A stretch of 40,271 nucleotides of DNA from Psychrobacillus soli (lineage in GTDB: Bacteria; Bacillota; Bacilli; Bacillales_A; Planococcaceae). The position numbers and the translations under genes were made by a program. The stretch is taken from assembly GCF_006861775.1 (NCBI RefSeq), contig NZ_VDGG01000035.1, positions 1 to 40,271 on the forward strand. Direction: 5' to 3'. Each line of letters begins with the position of its first letter. The first letter of the stretch is position 1. Positions 1-11,361 of this stretch are shown one piece after another. Below the pieces are notes generated by a model. The model worked only from the letters and a program-made list of their open reading frames with translations. It searched no databases and was not told the origin of the DNA.

Positions 1-260
1 ACCATTTATTGGATTCTCACAGTAGAAAAACAGTATAAGATTTTGTTTTTAGCGAGTTGATACTGATTAAGTAAGCAATTTATATTGATTTTCGCTGCAG
101 GCGGTGACTCCATTGGGATCAAGTGAGTAAGATGAGACTTCACAACGTACGCGCAAGCGGCGGTGAAGGCTCATCACTCACCCCACGGAAAGCGTCCGCC
201 CTGCAGCGAAAATCATAGCGGACACTTCATTCAAATCACTACGGCGCACTTTCCCTATAG
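1..260 (-). repeat. Composite intergenic repeat, copy A (array cut off by the window edge)
   Basis: The gene-free start of the window holds a long imperfect hairpin at 87-214 whose outer arms GATTTTCGCTGCAG (87-100) and CTGCAGCGAAAATC (201-214) are perfect reverse complements. Inner arms also pair (GTGAGTAAGATGAG against CTCATCACTCAC). Positions 1-86 match, as reverse complement, the linker found beside the other copies and begin inside CCATTTATTGGA, where the 21-bp array starts in complete copies. The hairpin is nearly identical to copy D (28331-28457), and the right flank CACTACGGCGCACTTTCC resembles the flank of D. No protein-coding potential seen. 261-390 is AT-rich, presumably the promoter region of the next gene. 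Confidence 0.85.
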
Positions 261-404
261 TGTCTACTTGTTATTATTCATATTTCCTATACTAATTAAT
301 AAAACATAATTGAAATTTACCCCAATCTACTTCATTATTAATAATAGACAGTCTTTTGTGATGTATTTATACAAAAGAAATATGCTCAACGAAGGAAGAA
401 ACTT

Positions 405-1571
405 GTGAGAGAAGAGAATATTACTCGTATAAATTTAGACGGCAAAGAAATAATATTAATCGGAACAGCGCATGTATCTAGACAAAGTGCAGAACAAGTA
501 AAAGAAGTAATTGAAGCAGAAAGACCAGATTCTGTTTGTATAGAACTAGATGACCAACGATATCAATCGGTGATGGAAGGTAGCAAGTGGAAAGAGACAG
601 ACATCTTTAAAGTGATTAAAGAAAAGAAAGCCACATTACTTTTGATGAATCTAGCAATCTCCTCTTTTCAAAATCGTTTAGCAAAGCAATTTGAGATAAA
701 ACCAGGGCAAGAAATGATTCAAGGGATTGAATCTGCTAAAGAAACGGGTGCAGAGCTAGTGCTTGCAGATCGGAATATTCAAATCACCTTTTCTCGTATT
801 TGGCATAATCTTGGATTCATGGGAAAAGCCCAATTACTTAACGGAGTAGTCTTTAGTATTTTTAGTAAGGACACCATTTCAGAAGAAGAATTAGAAAAAA
901 TGAAAACGCAAGATACGCTAAATGCAGTACTTGCTGAATTTACGGAATCTTTTCCTAAGCTAAAGACTCCATTAATCGATGAAAGAGATCAATATCTTGC
1001 ACAGAAGATTAAAGATGCACCAGGAAAAAAGATAGTTGCTGTTTTAGGCGCTGCACATGTTCCTGGTATTACGAAAGAGATTCATAAGGAGCATAATTTA
1101 GATGCATTAGTTGCAATTCCTCCAAAATCAATTGTGCCAAAAATTTTAGGGTGGGCAATACCAGCTCTACTAGTCGCGATTGTTGTGTATACTTTTATAG
1201 CAAATCCAACTGCTGGTTTCGATCAAGCGTTAAGCTGGATCATCTGGACAGGTAGCTTTGCAGCTATTGGAGCCGCACTTGCGCTTGGTCATCCGCTTGC
1301 TATATTATCTGCATTTATCGTAGCACCGATTACGACGTTACATCCGCTAATAGCATCCGGCTGGGTTTCCGGAATTGTTCAAGCTTATTTCCGACGTCCG
1401 AATGTCGGTGATTTTGAAACACTCTCTGAAGATGTTTTTACGATAAAAGGGTTTTGGCGAAACAAAGTAACTCGAATTTTATTGGTCGTCGTATTAACGA
1501 ATCTGGTCGGATCTATCGGAACATTCATAGGCGGGGCAGATGTAATTCGAGTATTCTTTAAAAACTTATAA
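405..1571 (+). CDS. TraB/PrgY-family membrane protein
   Basis: A 388-residue protein of the TraB/PrgY/TIKI superfamily, whose founders shut down pheromone activity in enterococci and whose eukaryotic relatives are metalloproteases. Two family GxxH motifs are visible, GTAH at residues 20-23 and GAAH at 215-218, with the acidic CIELD at 45-49. The soluble domain covers about residues 1-240; the C-terminal 150 residues hold several hydrophobic segments (about 246-266, 276-298, 299-325, 355-378). The GTG start at 405 is supported by GAAGGAAG just upstream. It is monocistronic, ending at a bidirectional terminator. Catalytic activity and substrate are not known for bacterial members; a proteolytic or peptide-binding role is inference. 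Confidence 0.85.
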   Translation: MREENITRINLDGKEIILIGTAHVSRQSAEQVKEVIEAERPDSVCIELDDQRYQSVMEGSKWKETDIFKVIKEKKATLLLMNLAISSFQNRLAKQFEIKPGQEMIQGIESAKETGAELVLADRNIQITFSRIWHNLGFMGKAQLLNGVVFSIFSKDTISEEELEKMKTQDTLNAVLAEFTESFPKLKTPLIDERDQYLAQKIKDAPGKKIVAVLGAAHVPGITKEIHKEHNLDALVAIPPKSIVPKILGWAIPALLVAIVVYTFIANPTAGFDQALSWIIWTGSFAAIGAALALGHPLAILSAFIVAPITTLHPLIASGWVSGIVQAYFRRPNVGDFETLSEDVFTIKGFWRNKVTRILLVVVLTNLVGSIGTFIGGADVIRVFFKNL

Positions 1572-1579
1572 AAAAATGT

Positions 1580-1616
1580 AAAAGCCAGCTATTCATGAAA
1601 GAGTAGCTGGCTTTTT
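1580..1616. terminator. Bidirectional terminator between traB-like gene and tatA
   Basis: Inverted repeat AAAGCCAGCTA ... TAGCTGGCTTTTT, with A-tract on the left and T-tract on the right, so it can stop the converging traB-like and tatCA transcripts. Confidence 0.85.
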
Positions 1617-1619
1617 GTA

Positions 1620-1823
1620 TTAGTTTTTCTTTTTAGCGTCTGTTTCTTTGTCATCTAGCTTGAATTCTTCTGTTACATCGTCCACGATATCTTTTGTAGA
1701 ATTTTTAAATTCTTTTAAAGTTTGTCCAACTGCTCTACCTAATTGAGGTAATTTCGAAGGTCCAAAAACGATTAAAGCTATGATTAAAATGATGATTAAC
1801 CCTGGTACGCCGATGTTTGGCAT
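1620..1823 (-). CDS. tatA: Sec-independent translocase subunit TatA
   Basis: 67-residue TatA/E-family protein of the twin-arginine translocation system, which exports folded proteins. It shows the classic layout: a short N-terminus, one hydrophobic helix (about residues 5-20, [16 protein letters not shown]), the FGP hinge at 20-22, an amphipathic helix [18 protein letters not shown], and a charged tail ending in KKKN. The start is preceded by GAGGAGGAAC. It follows tatC by 26 nt, so the order in this operon is tatC-tatA, the reverse of the common tatA-tatC order. The [14 protein letters not shown] sequence points to TatA rather than TatB. Confidence 0.95.
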   Translation of the reverse strand: MPNIGVPGLIIILIIALIVFGPSKLPQLGRAVGQTLKEFKNSTKDIVDDVTEEFKLDDKETDAKKKN

Positions 1824-1849
1824 GGGATGTTCCTCCTCGCAATAATAGG

Positions 1850-2605
1850 TTAGTTTTCTAAGTTTTCTTCCACAAGTGCTTGTTTTGCAAGTTGCTTTTT
1901 ATACGACCAGCTAGAAACGAGAATACTTATTTCAAAAAGTAATAGTAATGGAACAACGATGATGAAATCAGAAATAAAGTCCGGTGGTGTGATAGAAACC
2001 CCAACTACTACCAGTATAAAGTAGGAAAGCTTTCTCATTTTTCTTAAACGATCTGGTGTTATAATACCCAACTTTGTTAAAAATAAAATAATCACTGGCA
2101 ATTCAAAAACGATACCTACTGGAATGATTAAGTTAAACATAAATGTGAAATATTGCTGCATTCCATAAGTTTCTAATGCACCGATAGAATCATTAATACT
2201 CGACATAAAATTCAACATAAGTGGGAAAAGTATAAAATAACTAAAACTTATCCCTGCTAAAAATAAAAGGAATGAAACAGGGATAAAATAAATCGTCCCT
2301 TTTGCTTCTTTTTCTAGTAGACCTGGCTTTACGAATAACCAGATTTGATGCATTGCAATTGGCAAAGTAATTAAAATAGCTAAAATTAGAGCACATTTAA
2401 CATAGATCATTAGACCGTCTGTATAACCAAATACGTTCCACTCAACATGGGCCGCTGTAGGTTGTTGCTTAATAAAGGTTAATGTCTTTGGAGCCATCCA
2501 AAACCCTAAAGCAAGAGATAGGATAAATGTCGTTGCAACAATGATAAGCCTTTTTCGTAGTTCTGTTAAATGTTCGACAAGCGTTAATTCTGGTTCTTGT
2601 ATCAT
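1850..2605 (-). CDS. tatC: Sec-independent translocase subunit TatC
   Basis: TatC, the polytopic receptor that recognises twin-arginine signal peptides. Six hydrophobic segments are visible. Family landmarks include the N-terminal [11 protein letters not shown] with the conserved Glu, [10 protein letters not shown] in the first cytoplasmic loop, and ITPPDF before the last helices. The reading frame opens at a GTG at 2617, but that GTG lies inside the ribosome binding site (GGGGTGG). The ATG at 2605, seven to eight bases downstream, is the better start and gives 251 residues beginning [13 protein letters not shown]. It is the first gene of the tatC-tatA operon. No Tat substrate is encoded next to it. 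Confidence 0.95.
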   Translation of the reverse strand: MIQEPELTLVEHLTELRKRLIIVATTFILSLALGFWMAPKTLTFIKQQPTAAHVEWNVFGYTDGLMIYVKCALILAILITLPIAMHQIWLFVKPGLLEKEAKGTIYFIPVSFLLFLAGISFSYFILFPLMLNFMSSINDSIGALETYGMQQYFTFMFNLIIPVGIVFELPVIILFLTKLGIITPDRLRKMRKLSYFILVVVGVSITPPDFISDFIIVVPLLLLFEISILVSSWSYKKQLAKQALVEENLEN

Positions 2606-2793
2606 TGGTTTTACCACCCCATCTTCTCAAACAAAGTGAAGTTTGCTTATTTTTTATAAAGAACAACTAGTAGAATCCATTTAGCTAAAAATAGAATCAA
2701 TTAGTAAATAATATAGACGTGCGTCACCTTCACATTATACTCTTTCCGATGAATTTGTAAATAAAAGTACCCTCTATTTACTTAATAATTGAT

Positions 2794-2836
2794 AAAAAAC
2801 TCCTAAATTGCTTTTTACGGCAAATTAGGAGTTTTT
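2794..2836 (-). terminator. Terminator of the mtnWXBD operon
   Basis: ACTCCTAAATTG pairs with CAAATTAGGAGT (one mismatch); on the minus strand the stem is followed by a T-run, just past the mtnD stop. The rest of 2606-2793 is AT-rich with no gene seen; it should hold the tatC promoter. Confidence 0.8.
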
Positions 2837-2839
2837 GAT

Positions 2840-3373
2840 TTAGCTTTGAGCAACTTCATCTTGGTAAACGGGTACCCAGCCTTCTGTTGTTACGAAGATT
2901 CGAACTGCAACTACTTTGCGATCTTCTGCAAGCGTGAAGTAATGTGTAATATTCTCAGGTACCGAGATTAAGTCTCCAGGAGTTAAATGAACTTCAAAGA
3001 AACGCTCATCTTTTCCTTGGATGATAAACACCCCATGACCACTTACGATATATCGAACTTCATCGTCCGTATGAATATGTTTGCGTTCAAAGTTTTTCAA
3101 TAGCTCATCTAAGTTAGGGTTAGAATCGGATAAAGAAATTATATCGGATGCTTGGTAGCCGCGAAGTTTTGAAATATCATCAATTTCTACTTGAAAAGCT
3201 TGCAGTATTTCCTCTTTTTCAGAATCGCTAAGATCAAATTTTTCACGAAGATGTACTGGTAACTTTTCAATATTCCAATGTTCATAAACAACTTCTTGGT
3301 TTTCTAAAAATGCTGCAACCTCGTTTTGTGCTTCAATTGTTTCATTTGTTCCTTGAATTTTAATAATAGCCAT
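2840..3373 (-). CDS. mtnD: Acireductone dioxygenase (methionine salvage)
   Basis: 177-residue ARD-family cupin. It oxidises the acireductone 1,2-dihydroxy-3-keto-5-methylthiopentene with O2, giving the methionine keto acid plus formate with iron (or methylthiopropionate plus CO with nickel). Metal ligands visible are H99, H101 and E105 in HIHTDDEVRY and H144 in PENITHYF, the standard three-His-one-Glu set. Length matches the Bacillus enzyme. It is the last gene of mtnWXBD, 15 nt after mtnB, with RBS GAGAGGGAG before the ATG. Which metal is bound cannot be read from the sequence. Confidence 0.96.
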   Translation of the reverse strand: MAIIKIQGTNETIEAQNEVAAFLENQEVVYEHWNIEKLPVHLREKFDLSDSEKEEILQAFQVEIDDISKLRGYQASDIISLSDSNPNLDELLKNFERKHIHTDDEVRYIVSGHGVFIIQGKDERFFEVHLTPGDLISVPENITHYFTLAEDRKVVAVRIFVTTEGWVPVYQDEVAQS

Positions 3374-3388
3374 CTCAATCTCCCTCTC

Positions 3389-4006
3389 TTATTTTGATTT
3401 TATCTGAAGTAATGCCAATTGATACTGAAATAAAAACTCACAAGCTTCTAGTAGCTTCTTTGCTTCGAAACCATCCTTACCCCAAACAGTAATACCATGA
3501 TTTCGAATTAATACAGCTCCTTTATCAGCATGTATATGGGAACGAAATTCTTCTGCCAGGTTTGGTATATCTGCATGATTAGGTATGATAGGAATAGAAA
3601 GTAACGCATCCTCTTCCCATAAATCAAAAGCTTTAATAAGTTCCTGACCTTGAAAGTCAATTTTTCCATCATCACCGTATATTTCCGAAATAACATTATT
3701 CGCTACTGTATGAATATGGAGACTACAGCCAGCAGAGGTTTTGTCGTATATGGCACAGTGCAGTAATGTTTCGGCAGATGGTTTTAAATCGGTCTTTTCA
3801 ACCGGATGTCCACTAACGTCTACGGGTAAAAAATCTTCCATCGTCCGCTTCTTTTTATCTTTCCCACTAGCAGTCACTAAAAACTGTAGTGGTTCATCGC
3901 TCACTTTTATCGCTAAATTTCCGCTAGTTCCCATGAACCAGTCTCGTGCAGCTAGTTCGTCTTTTATGTTGGCTAACTCTTCCCATTTGTTTTGGAGCGT
4001 TGTCAT
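3389..4006 (-). CDS. mtnB: Methylthioribulose-1-phosphate dehydratase
   Basis: 205-residue class II aldolase/adducin-fold enzyme. It dehydrates 5-methylthioribulose-1-phosphate, the product of MtnA, to the 2,3-diketo compound used by MtnW. Zinc-site residues are visible as H97 and H99 in [10 protein letters not shown] and a later His in [18 protein letters not shown] at about 77-83 supplies the likely catalytic acid region. The start ATG overlaps the mtnX stop by 4 nt (ATGA), implying coupled translation, with AGGTG upstream. Neighbourhood and motifs together separate it from fuculose/ribulose-phosphate aldolases of the same fold. Confidence 0.95.
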   Translation of the reverse strand: MTTLQNKWEELANIKDELAARDWFMGTSGNLAIKVSDEPLQFLVTASGKDKKKRTMEDFLPVDVSGHPVEKTDLKPSAETLLHCAIYDKTSAGCSLHIHTVANNVISEIYGDDGKIDFQGQELIKAFDLWEEDALLSIPIIPNHADIPNLAEEFRSHIHADKGAVLIRNHGITVWGKDGFEAKKLLEACEFLFQYQLALLQIKSK

Positions 4007-4683
4007 ACTTCTACACCTAACTTTGCATCTAATATGTTAATGACATCATGGAAACTTTCAAACGGTTCATATGGAATATGAAGTTCTTCACATTTTTCAA
4101 TGAGGAAATCCCGTGCAATGACCATGTCGGCTAATTTAGCAGCTTCTAAATCTGTTATAGAATCTCCAATGACAATGCTTAACGCATCACTGCCTTGAAG
4201 TTCACGAATAATGGATGGCTTGCAACAACCACAGCCTTGGTTTGTACATTGCTCATCACATCCATATGGAAAATTAATACGTATCGAATATCCCGAAAAG
4301 TCCGATTCATTGCAATAAACATCGGAAAATGGTCCGAACGGTTTTAGCAGCGGGTTCACAAAAAAATCGATTCCTCCACTTACGATATAAAGTGGAATAT
4401 TGTTTTTTCTCGTATAAGAAACAAATTCAGCAAAACCAGCACGAATTTGTGCTTGCTCTAGCAAAAAAGAAATAATTTGATCTTTCAATGAAGTAGGAAG
4501 TAGTGCAAACATCTGAGCTACTCCTTCACGGATTGATTGCTTTTGACCTAGAATATTCTCTTTGATCGGCAAGTATTCAGGAGGTGCAAACTTTTTCATA
4601 ATCGAGATGATATTGTCTTGCGTCGTAATAGTGCCATCAAAATCGCAAAAGATAACTAGTTTTTTTATTGTAATTACCCCCAT
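4003..4683 (-). CDS. mtnX: HK-MTPenyl-1-P phosphatase (HAD family)
   Basis: 226-residue HAD phosphatase that removes phosphate from 2-hydroxy-3-keto-5-methylthiopentenyl-1-phosphate, giving the acireductone. Motif I DFDGT has nucleophile D14 and acid/base D16; IVSGG is motif II and [12 protein letters not shown] motif IV. A cysteine-rich stretch [13 protein letters not shown] lies at about 139-151; I recall a similar cluster in Bacillus MtnX. The ATG at 4683 lies inside the last codons of mtnW (10-nt overlap) but has a weak RBS. The GGGGG run sits after it, which would suit initiation a few codons later, where only non-standard codons (ATT, ATA) exist; see findings. Confidence 0.93.
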   Translation of the reverse strand: MGVITIKKLVIFCDFDGTITTQDNIISIMKKFAPPEYLPIKENILGQKQSIREGVAQMFALLPTSLKDQIISFLLEQAQIRAGFAEFVSYTRKNNIPLYIVSGGIDFFVNPLLKPFGPFSDVYCNESDFSGYSIRINFPYGCDEQCTNQGCGCCKPSIIRELQGSDALSIVIGDSITDLEAAKLADMVIARDFLIEKCEELHIPYEPFESFHDVINILDAKLGVEV

Positions 4684-5888
4684 AATTCGATTGCTGTTCT
4701 TAATTCGCTATGTTGCTTTGCCGCTTCTGCAAGAGGGATCCCAGCAAGCTCAGCTTCCACGGCTTGTCTGAATGCAAGTCCTCCACCAATCGCACCAGCA
4801 GGATGCCCATGTACCCCGCCCCCGGCATTAATAATGCTATCAACTCCATAGTCTTGCATTAAAAGAGGCACTAAACTTGGATGTATACCTGCAGAAGGCA
4901 CCGGGAAAGTTCGTTTTACGCTACTAGCTTTCGTTAATTCCTCTCCTAGAGAAAGAGCTACTTTTTTCTCAAGGGCAACACTTCCGTAAGGGGAAGGGAA
5001 TAGTGAAAAATCTGCCCCAGCATAGCGTGTCAGTTTGCCAAGCAAAAGGGATGTTGAGACCCCATAAAATGGAGAAGAAGTGAATGCCCCACTATAAGCT
5101 GGATGCGCCATAAATGGTAATTGAATGTCATCATCTTCTACAAGTTCTTGGAGTACGTCTAGCCCGTATGCATGAACGTTAAGTAATAAAGCATCTGCAC
5201 CAAGTTCTTTTGCTATTTTCGCTTTTTCGCGTAATTGTGACGTACGTCCAGATAAATTCACTGCATAAAGCGTACGATGTCCAGTTTCTTCATACGCTTG
5301 ACGCAATACTTCCTTGGCAGTTGTAATTCGCTTTTCAAAAGGAGTGAGTGGATTGTCAAAAAGAATTTCATCGTCTTTTACAAGATCGACTCCTCCAAGT
5401 GCCTGATGTCGAAGTTGTTCTGCCAAATAATCGATATCCCGCCCTATGACCCCTTTGAATATGCTCATGATGAGTGGTCGATTATGTAGATTTAACAAGT
5501 TTCTTATATGCTCGATACCAAATCTCGGTCCAGGAAACTTTGCTAAAAGCTCTGGAGAAAATTCTAAGTCTAATAGCTTTACTTCACCGTCTAATGATAA
5601 TTTACCAAAAACGGTTGTTAATATGGCAGGCAGATCTGCTGAAAAGTTGACACTAGGATACTCTATTTTTATCTCTGCTCTAATTTGTTCTGGTTTAGAT
5701 GGGTGTTGTATGTTTTCAAACTCCGTAATCGATACAACATTCCCTTTATGCTGTTTTAATTGTTGTTGTTCAAGTAATGGTAAATCCGTCCATGAACCAA
5801 TCGTTAAACCTAAAGCAATGCCTTCTGCTTTTTTTTCGAATGACCCTGGATTCCCGTACAATTGATAAACAGAAGTTACTCCACTCAT
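4674..5888 (-). CDS. mtnW: 2,3-diketo-5-methylthiopentyl-1-P enolase (RuBisCO-like protein)
   Basis: 404-residue type IV RuBisCO-like protein catalysing the enolisation of 2,3-diketo-5-methylthiopentyl-1-phosphate. The RuBisCO-fold signature [10 protein letters not shown] (residues 166-174) carries K171, equivalent to the carbamylated lysine, with D172/D173/E174 as magnesium ligands. Glycine-rich phosphate-binding stretches GIHPSLV and [17 protein letters not shown] follow near the C-terminus. Length fits Bacillus MtnW rather than photosynthetic large subunit. First gene of the leftward operon, directly downstream of a SAM-I riboswitch terminator, so expression should rise when SAM is scarce. 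Confidence 0.96.
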   Translation of the reverse strand: MSGVTSVYQLYGNPGSFEKKAEGIALGLTIGSWTDLPLLEQQQLKQHKGNVVSITEFENIQHPSKPEQIRAEIKIEYPSVNFSADLPAILTTVFGKLSLDGEVKLLDLEFSPELLAKFPGPRFGIEHIRNLLNLHNRPLIMSIFKGVIGRDIDYLAEQLRHQALGGVDLVKDDEILFDNPLTPFEKRITTAKEVLRQAYEETGHRTLYAVNLSGRTSQLREKAKIAKELGADALLLNVHAYGLDVLQELVEDDDIQLPFMAHPAYSGAFTSSPFYGVSTSLLLGKLTRYAGADFSLFPSPYGSVALEKKVALSLGEELTKASSVKRTFPVPSAGIHPSLVPLLMQDYGVDSIINAGGGVHGHPAGAIGGGLAFRQAVEAELAGIPLAEAAKQHSELRTAIELWG

Positions 5889-5921
5889 GTTTTTAATCCC
5901 CTTTAAAAATGAAAATAAGAT

Positions 5922-6068
5922 AAAAAAACCTCTTCAAATAAGAAGAGGTTAAACGTTTAACGACTTCTTATTTCTCAGTCAATGGACTGCAAGAATTAGC
6001 ACCGTATCCATTAGTTGGACCGGTTGCCGGGTATCATAGGGCTCGTCCCTCCACCTGCTCTAAATAAG
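5922..6068 (-). promoter_or_regulatory. SAM-I (S-box) riboswitch with terminator, controls mtnWXBD
   Basis: On the minus strand the aptamer runs about 6068 to 5967, from P1 CTTATTTAGAGCAGG through GGCAACC and ACGGTGCTAATTC to AAATAAG. A terminator follows at 5950-5922: AACCTCTTC pairs with GAAGAGGTT and runs into T7. The 3' strand of P1 plus AAG can instead pair with CTTCTTATTT to form an antiterminator, so SAM binding should terminate transcription. S-box architecture is established for methionine genes in Firmicutes. Confidence 0.95.
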
Positions 6069-6075
6069 AAAAATT

Positions 6076-6104
6076 ATTAAATTAAGATTTCAGTTAATTG
6101 TCAA
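6076..6104 (-). promoter_or_regulatory. Predicted sigma-A promoter of mtnWXBD
   Basis: On the minus strand, TTGACA (6104-6099), a 17-nt spacer, then TTTAAT (6081-6076); the transcript would start at the foot of the S-box P1 stem. A second TTGACA lies further upstream (about 6144-6139). Confidence 0.6.
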
Positions 6105-6181
6105 AGTAATAATGATTATTTCATGTAATTAGATAATTGTCAATATAGTATTTAGACTCTTTATAAAATTGAAAAAGGTTA

Positions 6182-6211
6182 TTGACATTTCTTTTTCAAA
6201 TATGCTAGGAT
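6182..6211 (+). promoter_or_regulatory. Predicted promoter of the mtnKA-transporter operon
   Basis: TTGACA (6182-6187), 18-nt spacer, TAGGAT (6206-6211), about 35 nt before the riboswitch. The -10 is a weak match, so this is tentative. Confidence 0.45.
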
Positions 6212-6246
6212 TCTAATCAAATAACATTACGTTAAAAATAATAGCA

Positions 6247-6447
6247 CTCTTATCAAGAGCAGGCAGAGGGTAATGGCCCGATGAAGCCCAGCAACCGACC
6301 GTAATACCGTTGTGAGACGGGGCGCTTTTGCGCCGAGATAACAATCTCTTAAGGCACGGTGCTAATTCCATCAGAAAGGAAACTTTCTGAAAGATAAGAG
6401 GCGTGAAATCTCTTATTCTACGCCTCTTTCTTTTGAAAGAGGTTTTT
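6247..6447 (+). promoter_or_regulatory. SAM-I (S-box) riboswitch with terminator, controls mtnKA and transporter
   Basis: Aptamer about 6247-6400: P1 CTCTTATC pairs with GATAAGAG. Inside are AGAGCAGGCAGAGGG, CCCAGCAACCG and CACGGTGCTAATTCC, the S-box conserved blocks. The terminator is CCTCTTTC / GAAAGAGG with T5 (6423-6447). AAGAGGCGT, which includes the 3' end of P1, can pair with ACGCCTCTT, hiding the terminator arm; this is the antiterminator. SAM therefore should switch off the rightward operon. This region (5889-6472) is otherwise gene-free. Confidence 0.96.
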
Positions 6448-6466
6448 ATTTTGTAAAGGAAGGTAG

Positions 6467-8711
<2,245 letters not shown>

Positions 8712-8715
<4 letters not shown>

Positions 8716-9794
8716 AAACAAAAATAGTCACGTTTATATCAGTACTACTAATAATTGGCGTTTTTTTTTTAACGGGATGTCAGCCGAAAAGCAATGCAAA
8801 AGAAGAAACATCTAAGCCTAGTTCGGAGAAAGCATCAGAAAATCCATTAGCTGGGAAGAAAATTGCACTTATTTTACAACAAAACCTTGGTACTTTTTCT
8901 GCACAATATATTGAAGGTGTAAAGGAACAAGTGGAGAACTTTGGAGGAACTGTTACCGTATTTAACTCTGAAGGTGACTTAGCGAAAATGGCATCGAATT
9001 TAGATGCAGCAGTTAACCAAGGAATGGACGGAATTTTAATAGATCACGGTACAAAAGAAGCATTAAACCAAGGTGTTCAAAATGCTGTCGACAAAGGAAT
9101 TCCAGTAGTAGCATTTGACGCAGGTGTGGATGTAGAAGGAATTACTGTTTTAGAGCAAGGCGATCAGAAAATGGCGGAAATGACATTGCAGAAGTTATTG
9201 GAAGATGCAAATGGTGAAGCCAATATCGTGAAAATTTGGGTAGCTGGTTTTGCACCAATGGAAAGAAGACAAGTGGCTTACGAGCAGTTTTTATCTGAAA
9301 ATCCAGGAATTAAAGAAATTGCAACATTCGGAGCAGCAACACAAAATACAGCTTTAGATACACAAGCACAAATGGAAGCTATACTAAAACAGTACCCGAA
9401 CGAAGGGGATATTACTGCTGTTTGGGCAGCTTGGGATGAGTTTGCAAAAGGTGCCGTTCGTGCTATTGAACAGGCAGGTAGAACAGATATTAAAGTGTAC
9501 AGTATAGACATGAGCGATGAAGATTTACAAATGATTCAAAAAGAAAATAGTCCTTGGGTTGCTTCAGCTGCAGTGGATCCAATGGATATTGGCCGCATTC
9601 AAGTGCGTTACTTATACCAAAAGATTAATGGAGAATATCCAGAAGCTAACGTTGTACTAGATCCAGTGTTTGTCGATGCATCTAAACTTCCAGAAGAAAC
9701 AGTGACGACAAATGGTTTACACGAGTTTATCGAAGGCTGGGGAGCAAGTGAACAAGGGTATACAGATGCATTAAAAGAGTTGGAAAACCAATAA
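8712..9794 (+). CDS. Sugar ABC transporter substrate-binding lipoprotein, probable methylthioribose receptor
   Basis: 360-residue type I periplasmic-binding-protein-like receptor of the RbsB class. A signal peptide with lipobox LTGC (C23) anchors it outside the membrane. The mature domain begins at about residue 50 with [23 protein letters not shown] and continues through the hinge to about 345. The gene overlaps mtnA by 4 nt (ATGA) and lies in the SAM-I riboswitch operon, and its partners are a RbsA-like ATPase and RbsC-like permease. Fold implies a pentose-like ligand; context makes methylthioribose the best guess, but this is inference. Ribose, autoinducer-2 or another nucleoside sugar are alternatives. 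Confidence 0.85.
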
Positions 9795-9808
9795 ACTCAA
9801 CTATTAGC

Positions 9809-9838
9809 AGCTGTCCTAATGAAGGGCAGCTTCTTTTT
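9809..9838 (+). terminator. Internal hairpin / partial terminator after the receptor gene
   Basis: AGCTGTCC pairs with GGGCAGCT (one G-U) and is followed by TCTTTTT, directly before the RBS of the ATPase gene. Such hairpins commonly make the receptor more abundant than the membrane subunits. Confidence 0.6.
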
Positions 9839-9855
9839 AAGAAAGGAGCATGTTT

Positions 9856-11361
9856 GTGGCAAATCCTTTTCTTTCGATGAATTCGATACGCAAGTCATTT
9901 GGAAATGTGAAAGCACTAGAGGATGCTAAATTTCACCTAGAAAAAGGGGAAGTACATGCATTGCTAGGTGTGAATGGTGCAGGCAAAAGTACGCTGATGA
10001 AAATATTATCAGGTGTGTACGAGCAAGACGAAGGGGAAATCTTGCTAGATGGTAAGATTGTTCACCTACGTTCCCCAAAAGTGGCAAAAGAACAGGGAAT
10101 TTACTGCGTTTACCAGGAAGTAGACACAGCGATTGTACCCGAATTATCGGTTGCTGAAAATATAATGCTTGATACGATTGCGACTCATAATAATTTATTT
10201 ATTTCCACTTCGAAGTTATACAAAGAGGCGAGCAACGCACTAAAACAGTTGCAAGCGGAGAATATTTCCGTACAACAACCTGCCCATAAGCTTACATTAG
10301 CGGAAAAACAATTAGTATTAATTGCAAGGGCACTTGTTAGTTCGGCTAAAATAATTATTTTTGATGAACCAACAGCTCCTTTATCACTTCATGAATCAGC
10401 TAAACTATTTTCTGTCATTCATCAACTGAAAGCACAAGGAGTTGGTTGTATATTTATTTCGCATCGACTTCCCGAAGTGTTTGAAATTAGCGACAGAATT
10501 ACGGTCATGCGTGATGGGACGCTAGTAGACGTTTTTCAAACCGTGGATGCAACTGCAGAGGATATTATTGAAGCGATGCTTGGTACTTCGCTTCATCAAG
10601 AACAACATACTAGTAATTACCCTTTAGGCGAAACGTTACTGGATGTAAAAGAACTGTCTGACGGTCATAAGTTAAACAATCTTTCATTTACCGTTTCAGA
10701 AGGAGAGATTGTCGGTATTGTTGGTCTAGTAGGGGCGGGAAAAACGGAGTTAGCTAAAGCATTATTTGGCTTAGAATTACTAACAAGTGGAAGTGTGAAG
10801 CTTTCAGGAAAGGAAGTAAGAGCGGCACATCCGAAAGACGCTATTAGTGCAGGGATGGCTCTTATACCAGAAGAACGTAGAAAAGAAGGGTTATTCGTAC
10901 ACGAATCATTGCAAACGAATGCTTCTTTTCCGAACTTACGAAAGTTTTCTAATCTATTATTTATGAATAAAAGCGCTGAAAAAAGTTTTGCGAAGGATAT
11001 TATTAAACGATTACAAATTAAAACAGATAACACGGAAACACCTCTCATTCATTTAAGTGGAGGTAACCAACAGAAAGTAGTAATCGGTAAATGGACTTCG
11101 CGTGATTCCATTTTATATTTGTTCGATGAACCGACAAAAGGTGTAGATATTGGGGCAAAAGCAGATATTTTTGGGCTTATTCGTGAACTAGCGGAGAGTG
11201 GAAAGGGCTGTCTCTATTTTTCGAGCGAAATTCAAGAAGCAATCGGTATTTCCGATCGTATTTTAGTCATGTATAACGGTCAAATCGTGAAGGAGTTTTC
11301 ACGGGGAGATGCGACCCAGGAAAGGATTTTGTTATATGCAAGCGGTGGGAAAGAAGAATAA
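9856..11361 (+). CDS. RbsA-type sugar ABC transporter, double ATP-binding subunit
   Basis: About 501-residue tandem ATPase of the ribose/galactoside importer class. First cassette: Walker A GVNGAGKST, a degenerate signature LTLAEKQLVLIARAL, Walker B IIIFDEPTAPL, then SHR. Second cassette: Walker A GLVGAGKTE, signature LSGGNQQKVVIGKW, Walker B LYLFDEPTKGVD. A reading frame opens at ATG 9850, but that is only 1-2 nt after AAAGGAG; the GTG at 9856 has the proper spacing and is preferred. It powers the permease downstream and the lipoprotein upstream, probably for methylthioribose uptake. Confidence 0.9.
   Translation: MANPFLSMNSIRKSFGNVKALEDAKFHLEKGEVHALLGVNGAGKSTLMKILSGVYEQDEGEILLDGKIVHLRSPKVAKEQGIYCVYQEVDTAIVPELSVAENIMLDTIATHNNLFISTSKLYKEASNALKQLQAENISVQQPAHKLTLAEKQLVLIARALVSSAKIIIFDEPTAPLSLHESAKLFSVIHQLKAQGVGCIFISHRLPEVFEISDRITVMRDGTLVDVFQTVDATAEDIIEAMLGTSLHQEQHTSNYPLGETLLDVKELSDGHKLNNLSFTVSEGEIVGIVGLVGAGKTELAKALFGLELLTSGSVKLSGKEVRAAHPKDAISAGMALIPEERRKEGLFVHESLQTNASFPNLRKFSNLLFMNKSAEKSFAKDIIKRLQIKTDNTETPLIHLSGGNQQKVVIGKWTSRDSILYLFDEPTKGVDIGAKADIFGLIRELAESGKGCLYFSSEIQEAIGISDRILVMYNGQIVKEFSRGDATQERILLYASGGKEE

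Noticed and set aside
87-214. Insertion sequence ends or MITE
   Set aside because: The inverted arms suggest it, but no transposase is encoded and no target-site duplication could be seen; kept as a repeat of unknown nature.
2469-2666. 65-codon frame overlapping tatC start
   Set aside because: Shadow in another frame; tatC has clear family motifs and RBS.
5446-5865. 139-codon plus-strand frame
   Set aside because: Antisense to mtnW, which is strongly supported by motifs.
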